The notes under the pieces were generated by a model. It saw only the letters and a program-made list of their open reading frames with translations, did no database searches and was not told the origin of the DNA. Source: Ravibacter sp037191015 (lineage in GTDB: Bacteria > Bacteroidota > Bacteroidia > Cytophagales > Spirosomataceae). Taken from it: DNA of 64,000 nt. The translations under genes and the position numbers were made by a program. Positions 58,306-64,000 of this stretch are shown piece by piece (position 1 is the stretch's first letter; every line of letters starts with the position of its first letter). The stretch covers positions 310,001 through 374,000 of the forward strand of contig JBBCKD010000015.1 of the NCBI GenBank assembly GCA_037191015.1, in the 5' to 3' direction.

Positions 58306-58355
58306 ATTTTAATGGAATCACCTTCTTTATTTTTTAAATATCCCTTTTATTTAAG

Positions 58356-58384
58356 TTGTTTTGTACTTATCCCATGTAATTTTG
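58356..58384 (+). promoter_or_regulatory. Full promoter (TTG-N18-TAATTTTG) of the dehydrogenase operon
   Basis: TTG at 58356-58358 and TAATTTTG at 58377-58384 match both promoter boxes with an 18-nt spacer. The leader to the ATG at 58416 is about 25 nt. Confidence 0.7.
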
Positions 58385-58415
58385 TGATGATTGTCAACCA
58401 ATACCTTTTTTCAAT

Positions 58416-59015
58416 ATGAACAGACGTGACGCTTTGGAGCGGGTTGCCCTTCTGATGGGAGGGTTGGTTTCCGCTCCGACGATAACAGCATTCCTTGAAG
58501 GTTGTACACCGGGTACCCAGTCGGGTGGTGAACAGTTTGCCGGTTTTTCGGCAGATCAATTGAACCTGGTTTCCGAGATTGCAGAGACCATTCTGCCGGC
58601 CACCGATACGCCGGGGGCAAAGGACGCGAAGGTAGGCGAGTTTGTCGAGCTGATGCTGAAGGATTGCTATTACCCGAAAGATCAGAACAGCTTCCTGAAG
58701 GGGGTAGACGAGCTTTCGAAAAAAGGATTTCTGAAGGCCTCTCAGGAGGAACGCGTAAAACTGTTGTCCGAAGCCGAAGATTACGCTTACCGGTTTAAGG
58801 AAGAGACTGCCCAGAAGCGCAGTCAGGCCAGGGAATCGCAGCAATCTTTCGAGGAGCCCGGAGTGCCGTTTTTTTCTCTGATGAAAGAGCTGACCCTGTT
58901 GGGGTATTTTACTTCGGAGGCGGGCGCCACGCAGGCTCTGGACTACCTCCCGGTACCGGGCAGGTATGAAGGCTGCGTCGATCTGAAGGAGGGACAGAAA
59001 GCCTGGGCTATTTAG
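58416..59015 (+). CDS. Gluconate 2-dehydrogenase subunit 3-family protein
   Basis: The 199-aa protein has a twin-arginine-like start (MNRRDALERVALLMGGLVSA, about 1-28) with a Cys at residue 30, so it is probably exported. The mature part FSADQLNLVSEIAETILPAT, then DTPGAKDAKVGEFVELMLKD and FFSLMKELTLLGYFTSEAGA are family hallmarks. Subunit 3 is thought to help the flavin subunit; the GMC oxidoreductase gene starts 19 bp later. The two proteins probably form a membrane-linked dehydrogenase of unknown sugar or alcohol. Confidence 0.9.
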   Translation: MNRRDALERVALLMGGLVSAPTITAFLEGCTPGTQSGGEQFAGFSADQLNLVSEIAETILPATDTPGAKDAKVGEFVELMLKDCYYPKDQNSFLKGVDELSKKGFLKASQEERVKLLSEAEDYAYRFKEETAQKRSQARESQQSFEEPGVPFFSLMKELTLLGYFTSEAGATQALDYLPVPGRYEGCVDLKEGQKAWAI

Positions 59016-59034
59016 AAATATAAATTGTTGACCG

Positions 59035-60753
59035 ATGAATTTGAACTTGAAGGCCGGAAAACAGGCCACTTACGATGCTATAGTAGTAGGTTCGGGGATC
59101 AGCGGCGGATGGGCCGCCAAAGAGCTCACTGAAAAGGGACTAAAGGTGGCGATGCTGGAGAGGGGAAGGGATATCAAGCATATAACGGGTTATGAAACAG
59201 CTCTTAAGGCTCCCTGGGAGCTGGAGCACCGCGGAAGGGTAACGACCCAGGCAAAGGAAGAGTACTGGGCCAGCATGCGCACCGGGTACACAGCCAATGA
59301 AGAGCATCGTTACCTGTTTGAAAATGATAAAGAAAACCCCTATATAGAAACCAGGGGCTTTGACTGGATCCGCGCCTACCATGTCGGAGGCAGATCACTG
59401 CTTTGGGGACGTCAGAGCTACCGGCTTAACGAGGCTGACTTTGAGGCGAATGCAAAGGACGGGATCTCGATTGACTGGCCGGTCCGGTACAGGGAAATCG
59501 CCCCTTGGTATGATTATGTCGAGAAATTTGCCGGCATAAGCGGGTCAAAGGAAAACCTGGAGGTGCTGCCTGACGGGCAGTTTCTGCCGCCCATGGATAT
59601 GACCTGCCTGGAAAAGGAGGTGAAAGTGGCGATAGAAAAGAAATTTCCCGGCCGTAAAATGATTATCGGGCGTACCGCCAACCTGAGCAAGGCTGCGGAT
59701 GTGCATACCGACCTGGGGCGGGCGTCCTGCCAGTTCCGGAACATGTGCATGCGAGGCTGTCCTTACGGTGCCTATTTCAGCACCCAGGCTGCTACATTGC
59801 CGGCAGCCGAGCGTACTGGCAATCTCACGCTGATACCGGACTCAATCGTCTCGGAGATAATTTTTGACGAAAAGGCAGGAAAAGCGACGGGCGTCAGGGT
59901 AATCGACCAGAATACCCTTGAAACGCGGGAATATTATGCAAAGATAATCTTCCTGAACGCCTCGGCTATCGCTTCTGCGGCGATCATGCTTCATTCGAAA
60001 TCCTCGCGCTTCCCGAACGGACTTGGCAACGACAGCGACCAGCTCGGACGCAATATCATGGATCACCACCTGGCTGCCGGAGCAAACGGGACTTTCGATG
60101 GCCTCGGGGATAAATACTATTTCGGGCGCCGCGCCAACGGGATTTATATCCCGAGATATCGTAACTGGGGGAACGACAAGAGGGACTACCTCAGAGGATT
60201 TGGTTACCAGGGCGGAGGACACAGGACAAACTGGTCGAGAGGTACCGGCGAAAAGGGCTTCGGAGCGGCTTTCAAAGACAGCCTGAGCCAGCCCGGGCCG
60301 TGGCGGATGAACCTGGGCGGCTTTGGTGAAATGCTGCCCGACGAGAAAAACCGTATGACGCTTTCTGCCGACAAGAAAGACAAATGGGGACTCCCTCTCG
60401 TAGTTTTTGATGCCGCGTATGGGGAGAATGAGCTGAAAATGAGGGAAGATATGGTGAACGATGCAGCAGAGATGCTGGATGCAGCGGGGGTTAAGGATAT
60501 CCAGAAAGTAAATGACCTGACCAAGAACCCGGGTATCGGTATACATGAAATGGGAACTGCCCGTATGGGACATGATCCCAAAACTTCGGTGCTGAATAAG
60601 CATAACCAGGTTTGGGGGTGCCCCAATGTATACGTGACCGACGGGGCTTTTATGACTTCTTCGTCCTGCGTAAATCCATCTCTGACCTATATGGCTTTTA
60701 CGGCAAGAGCCGCTCAGCACGCGGTCGATTCGCTGAACAGGAACGAGCTGTAG
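59035..60753 (+). CDS. GMC-family FAD oxidoreductase
   Basis: The 572-aa flavoprotein has the FAD-binding segment YDAIVVGSGISGGWAAKELT (GxGxxG) near residue 15, followed by VAMLERGRD. Other features are RSLLWGRQSYRLNEADFEAN, the Cys-rich RGCPYGAYFS segment, and the C-terminal IHEMGTARMGHDPKTSVLNK with the catalytic His, and SCVNPSLTYMAFTARAAQHA near the end. This group oxidises sugars such as gluconate or other alcohols and passes electrons to the membrane; substrate cannot be named. It lacks a classical signal peptide, so export may depend on the subunit 3 partner's signal. Confidence 0.92.
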   Translation: MNLNLKAGKQATYDAIVVGSGISGGWAAKELTEKGLKVAMLERGRDIKHITGYETALKAPWELEHRGRVTTQAKEEYWASMRTGYTANEEHRYLFENDKENPYIETRGFDWIRAYHVGGRSLLWGRQSYRLNEADFEANAKDGISIDWPVRYREIAPWYDYVEKFAGISGSKENLEVLPDGQFLPPMDMTCLEKEVKVAIEKKFPGRKMIIGRTANLSKAADVHTDLGRASCQFRNMCMRGCPYGAYFSTQAATLPAAERTGNLTLIPDSIVSEIIFDEKAGKATGVRVIDQNTLETREYYAKIIFLNASAIASAAIMLHSKSSRFPNGLGNDSDQLGRNIMDHHLAAGANGTFDGLGDKYYFGRRANGIYIPRYRNWGNDKRDYLRGFGYQGGGHRTNWSRGTGEKGFGAAFKDSLSQPGPWRMNLGGFGEMLPDEKNRMTLSADKKDKWGLPLVVFDAAYGENELKMREDMVNDAAEMLDAAGVKDIQKVNDLTKNPGIGIHEMGTARMGHDPKTSVLNKHNQVWGCPNVYVTDGAFMTSSSCVNPSLTYMAFTARAAQHAVDSLNRNEL

Positions 60754-60782
60754 TATTCACAGGTCATATTGCGGGTCTTAAA

Positions 60783-60813
60783 AAAAGCCCTTCCTCATCC
60801 GGGAAGGGCTTTT
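60783..60813. terminator. Bidirectional intrinsic terminator
   Basis: AAAAGCCCTTCC at 60783-60794 pairs fully with GGAAGGGCTTTT at 60802-60813 around a 7-nt loop. It lies between the convergent GMC and outer-membrane receptor genes and has A- and T-runs on both sides, so it may serve both. Confidence 0.9.
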
Positions 60814-60865
60814 GAATTTATTAACCTAAACTAATCGTATGAATTAGTGTCTTTTGAGCGCCGGT

Positions 60866-63316
60866 TCAATTTTGTCCTCCCCCGGCGCGCTGCTGAAGAT
60901 CATCCGAACCGGTGCTGCGCTGACGCGTTTTTACGTTCTGGTTGCCGAACCGGTAAGAAAAGGCCAGCCTTACCTGCCGGCTCGGCCATCTGCTATAGAT
61001 ATTCAGGTTGATATCTTCGAATTGCGTTTCTCCTTTAAAGCGGTTCCATGCAAAAGGGTCCTGTACGTTAAGCTTGATATTGGCTTTCTTGTTCCAGATA
61101 TTCTTTTGGACCCCTAAGCTGGGGGAACCCATGGTGCTGGTGCGGATCAGCCCGAATATGTTGGGGCCGTTTAACCATAACCCCGCTTCCAGCGACCACT
61201 CTTTGGGAAGCCTGATGGTATTATTCCCGTAGAAGTTGTATGAAAATATGCTTACGTCATACGGTGCATTCCTGTAGAAGGTCTTGTACTGATTGTAAGT
61301 ACCTGTAGCATTCAGCTGAAGGTTCCACCACTTTGTAACGGGAACAGGAGCCGAAACGATAAGGCTGAGGTAGTTCTGATGGTCGAGGTTTTCGTGTGTC
61401 ACGTAGGTGATATTCTTCTCCGGGACCAGCTGGGGCACTTCCGATGCGATCAGGTCAGTGATGCGGCTGTAAGCCAGCGTGGTATTGAGAAAGCTCTTGA
61501 ACACGTGCACCAACTGGAATGAATGCGTGTACTGCGGCCTCAGGTTAGGATTTCCCCTCTGGAAAGTATACGGGTCGAGGTAATATTCAAACGGGTTGAG
61601 CGACTGGTAGTTGGGCCGGTCGAGACGATAGCTGTAGGACAGGTTCAGTACGTTGCTGCTGTCGAGGGTATGGGAGATGAAAGCGCTGGGGAAAAGATTG
61701 ATATAGTTTCGGTCATTTACCTGGCCGAGCGTTACGGAATTACCGATACTGTGGGTATGCTCGGCCCTTACGCCCAGCTGGAATTTTGTTTTTTCGGAAA
61801 ATTTGCTGCTGTAATTGACATAGGCGGCGTTGATATTTTCACTGTATTTGAACCGGTTGGTACGGTTGGGATCGACCTGCCATACGTCGGCGAAGATCTC
61901 CATCCTCATGTCGTTGTCAGAGGCTACGTAGCTCGATTTCAGCCCGGTTTCCAGCTTTCCTTTTCCGAGCGGCTGCGTGTAGTCAAGCTTTGCTACCCCT
62001 ATGTTGATCACGGCAGGCATATTGCTCCGGAGAATTTCATCCGGGCGGGGCGAGCCGCCTTCGGGAAGCGAGTACCGGGTATCCATAAAATTGTAGCCTT
62101 TCTGGTTGTACCTGACGTAATCGACGTCGAAGGTGAGTTCTTTGCCTTTGTCGTTAAACTGGTGCTTCAGGTTAACATTGGCGGTGAGATTATTTGTTTT
62201 ATTCGAAGCTACAATGGAAGTCAGGAAACTCTGCTCGAGTTGCTGGCTATGATCGAGTATATCCGAGTTTGTCGTCCTGAACGGGTTTTCCCATTTATTC
62301 GCAAAGCCCGAGAACATGGCTCCTACGGTCGTTTTATTATCGATATAATAGTCAACCCCCAGCTTGTAGCTATAGAAATAAGAGGTCCAGTCGCTCTTGG
62401 ATACTGAGTTGAAAGTTGTATTCTTCCCTTCGTAGGGGATTACACGGGTAATGTGCTGATTATTGAATCCTTTGCCTTCAAAGCCGTTTACCGCGGCGTT
62501 CCAGCTGATCTTGCCTTCTCTCTGGTTGAGCGACAGCATCCCGTTGCTGCGCGGCTTTTTCTGATCTGCCATCCCGAAACCCAGGCTGACGTTGCCGTTG
62601 GTCCCGTAGTTTTTATTTTTCTTGAATTTGATATTGATGATCCCGGAGTTCCCTGCGGCGTCATACTTTGCTGAAGGGTTAGTGATCAGCTCTATTTTTT
62701 CAATGTTATCGCTCGGCGTGTTACGCAGGAGGCTCACCAGCTCTGCTTCGGACAGGTAAGTCTGTTTTCCATCGATCTGTACAATTACTCCGTCTTTACC
62801 GCGCAGCTTGAGCCGGTCGTTTTGCTGGTCTACCGTTACGCCGGGCGAACGCTCCAGCACTTCCAGCGCGGTCGACCCTGCCGAGACAGCGCTGTTTTCC
62901 ACATTGATGATAGTCCGGTCGACTTCCTGCTCTATAAACGGCTTCTGGGCGACGATCTTCACTTCTTCCAGCGACTTTACATCAGGCGAAAGGAGAAGCT
63001 CCGGAACGTTAATATTCGTGCCGTCATAGCTGAGCTGCCTGCTGTAAGCTTTTTTAAATCCTACCATACTTGCCATTACAAAATAACCTCCGGCCGGTAC
63101 ATTGTCGAAAAGATACTCGCCGGTTTCTGAGGCGGCCACGCCCTTTACCATCGAGGAGTCGGCGCTTTCCAGGAGAAATACATTGACAAAAGGTATTTCC
63201 TCACGATTGGACTGGAGCACTTTTCCCCGGATGCCGTTGCCGGCGTTTTGTGCTTTTGAGACATTGCAGCACAAAAAAAGAACGGCCGCCGCAGTAACAG
63301 ACTTTATTAAATTCAT
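60866..63316 (-). CDS. Outer-membrane TonB-receptor-like beta-barrel protein with carboxypeptidase-regulatory-like domain
   Basis: From the ATG at 63316 it is 816 aa. Signal peptide (about 1-22, ending NVSKAQ); CarboxypepD_reg-like domain (about 30-110: GKVLQSNREEIPFVNVFLLE, FDNVPAGGYFVMASM); plug domain (about 120-225: SAGSTALEVLERSPGVTVDQ, NIEKIELITNPSAKYDAAGN, GIINIKFKKN); then an OMP_b-brl_3-type barrel to the end. Unlike SusC it has no STN domain and no SusD partner, so the cargo is not a typical Sus glycan; peptides or metals are possible. An upstream in-frame start at 63355 is excluded by a -7 element at 63360-63367. The C-terminus is Gln/Arg-rich. Confidence 0.9.
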   Translation of the reverse strand: MNLIKSVTAAAVLFLCCNVSKAQNAGNGIRGKVLQSNREEIPFVNVFLLESADSSMVKGVAASETGEYLFDNVPAGGYFVMASMVGFKKAYSRQLSYDGTNINVPELLLSPDVKSLEEVKIVAQKPFIEQEVDRTIINVENSAVSAGSTALEVLERSPGVTVDQQNDRLKLRGKDGVIVQIDGKQTYLSEAELVSLLRNTPSDNIEKIELITNPSAKYDAAGNSGIINIKFKKNKNYGTNGNVSLGFGMADQKKPRSNGMLSLNQREGKISWNAAVNGFEGKGFNNQHITRVIPYEGKNTTFNSVSKSDWTSYFYSYKLGVDYYIDNKTTVGAMFSGFANKWENPFRTTNSDILDHSQQLEQSFLTSIVASNKTNNLTANVNLKHQFNDKGKELTFDVDYVRYNQKGYNFMDTRYSLPEGGSPRPDEILRSNMPAVINIGVAKLDYTQPLGKGKLETGLKSSYVASDNDMRMEIFADVWQVDPNRTNRFKYSENINAAYVNYSSKFSEKTKFQLGVRAEHTHSIGNSVTLGQVNDRNYINLFPSAFISHTLDSSNVLNLSYSYRLDRPNYQSLNPFEYYLDPYTFQRGNPNLRPQYTHSFQLVHVFKSFLNTTLAYSRITDLIASEVPQLVPEKNITYVTHENLDHQNYLSLIVSAPVPVTKWWNLQLNATGTYNQYKTFYRNAPYDVSIFSYNFYGNNTIRLPKEWSLEAGLWLNGPNIFGLIRTSTMGSPSLGVQKNIWNKKANIKLNVQDPFAWNRFKGETQFEDINLNIYSRWPSRQVRLAFSYRFGNQNVKTRQRSTGSDDLQQRAGGGQN

Positions 63317-63359
63317 GGCTAATAGATATGAGATCTTCTTTTTATCCGACCTCATGAAG

Positions 63360-63367
63360 CAAAATTA
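63360..63367 (-). promoter_or_regulatory. -7 promoter element (TAATTTTG) of the outer-membrane receptor gene
   Basis: A full TAnnTTTG match on the minus strand, with a leader of about 37 nt to the ATG at 63316. Confidence 0.5.
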
Positions 63368-63576
63368 GGGTACTTGGTAATGCATAGAACCTTTCTTTAC
63401 ATAAATGGTCGTCTAAAAGGATGAGCGGCGTTATGCCTTTTTTCGGAATTAACCAGGCTGACTTAGTAAATGATAGAGCGAAATAGCCGGAAGTTGCATT
63501 TCAGGCGGATTTTTTTTTGATTAGCTTTTTGTCTACCGTCCCACCTTTAACCCGGGCGGTATAATCAATCAGGAAA

Positions 63577-64000
63577 TTGGAAAATACTTATGTAGGGTCG
63601 GCGCTTCTGACCGACCTGTACCAGCTCACAATGGCCTACGGCTACTGGAAAACCGGGAAGGCGGAGGAACAGGCAGTTTTCAACCTTTATTTCAGAAAGC
63701 ATCCCTTCCAGGGAGGATTTACGGTTTCGTGCGGACTCGGGAGCGTAGTCCGGTACCTGGACAGCTTCCGGTTTGGGCCGGCCGACCTGGAATACCTTGC
63801 TACGCTACGGGGCGCCGACCAATTACCTTTGTTTGAGAAAGGGTTTCTCGATTACCTGCAAAAGCTGGAATTCAGCTGCGACGTCGATGCGGTTCCCGAA
63901 GGGACGCTGGTTTTCCCCGACGAGCCCCTGATACGGGTGACGGGTCCTGTTATCCAGTGCCAGCTACTGGAGACTGCGTTGCTTAATATTGTAAACTTTC
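63577..64000 (+). CDS. pncB: Nicotinate phosphoribosyltransferase, N-terminal part (runs off the window)
   Basis: About 141 codons are visible. The start is a TTG at 63577, preceded by the ribosome-site-like AGGAAA; the frame is closed upstream at 63562 (TAA) and no ATG or GTG lies between. The sequence reads ENTYVGSALLTDLYQLTMAY, then GYWKTGKAEEQAVFNLYFRK, FTVSCGLGSVVRYLDSFRFG, and DEPLIRVTGPVIQCQLLETA, all typical of the family. The enzyme makes nicotinate mononucleotide from nicotinate and PRPP in NAD salvage. The catalytic His region lies beyond the window edge. Confidence 0.9.
   Translation, partial: MENTYVGSALLTDLYQLTMAYGYWKTGKAEEQAVFNLYFRKHPFQGGFTVSCGLGSVVRYLDSFRFGPADLEYLATLRGADQLPLFEKGFLDYLQKLEFSCDVDAVPEGTLVFPDEPLIRVTGPVIQCQLLETALLNIVNF

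Noticed and set aside
1..64000. tRNA or rRNA genes
   Set aside because: No cloverleaf with a TTCGA loop and CCA-type acceptor, and no rRNA-like conserved stretch was seen on either strand.

Overview
The window reads as chromosomal DNA of a Bacteroidota bacterium, probably in the Sphingobacteriales/Chitinophagales/Cytophagales range. The evidence is a SusC/SusD pair with an ECF sigma factor and a FecR-type anti-sigma factor, a type IX secretion sorting domain, the T9SS regulator PorX, Bacteroidota-restricted families (DUF4905-like, TIGR02757-like), and at least ten intergenic matches to the Bacteroidota -7 promoter element TAnnTTTG. Base composition looks close to 50% GC by eye. No rRNA, tRNA or CRISPR was seen.

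Layout. (1) 1-10.9 kb, minus strand: a glycan-utilisation locus with sulfatase, ECF sigma, FecR anti-sigma, SusC, SusD, a DUF5060/DUF4038 glycoside hydrolase and a partial lipoprotein. Structured hairpins lie between fecR and susC and between susD and the hydrolase. (2) 11.2-18.7 kb, plus strand: a T9SS-sorted small protein, a 2069-aa SpvB/FG-GAP/RHS polymorphic toxin and an overlapping lipoprotein that may give immunity. (3) 18.7-33.7 kb: housekeeping and envelope genes (FtsX-type permease, porX, kdsB, DUF4905-like protein, LysM/RlpA-like protein, TIGR02757-like protein, DUF2911 protein, dnaG, polyprenyl synthase, rhomboid protease, alpha/beta hydrolase) and a LytTR two-component system. (4) 34.0-42.2 kb: the most unusual stretch. 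It holds a secreted or anchored TPR-CHAT protease-like protein, four tandem 47-aa lipoproteins with an invariant C-terminal tail, a sigma/anti-sigma pair, a second divergent sigma-like protein with a tiny anti-sigma-like partner, an orphan LuxR-type HTH protein and two candidate structured small RNAs. (5) 42.2-48.0 kb, minus strand: aminotransferase, M1 aminopeptidase, FtsX permease, rbfA. (6) 48.0-53.4 kb, plus strand: polytopic membrane protein, then FucP, a sugar mutarotase, an EEP-fold pseudoenzyme candidate and an FMN-dependent hydroxy-acid dehydrogenase, which suggest L-fucose or L-rhamnose use. (7) 53.4-58.3 kb: NamZ-like muramidase, two tandem paralogous lipoproteins, an AAA/DUF4143 ATPase bracketed by 36-bp direct repeats, and a LuxE-like protein. 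(8) 58.4-64.0 kb: gluconate dehydrogenase subunit 3-like protein, GMC oxidoreductase, an outer-membrane TonB-type receptor and the start of a nicotinate phosphoribosyltransferase gene.

The strongest candidate for an undescribed system is the 34-41.8 kb block. A CHAT (caspase-like) protein converges on an array of four mini-lipoproteins, and the array diverges from its own sigma/anti-sigma module. The mini-lipoproteins share the identical tail TTCGGADCAEDRT, with only silent changes underneath it. All function assignments come from reading motifs; no database search was run.
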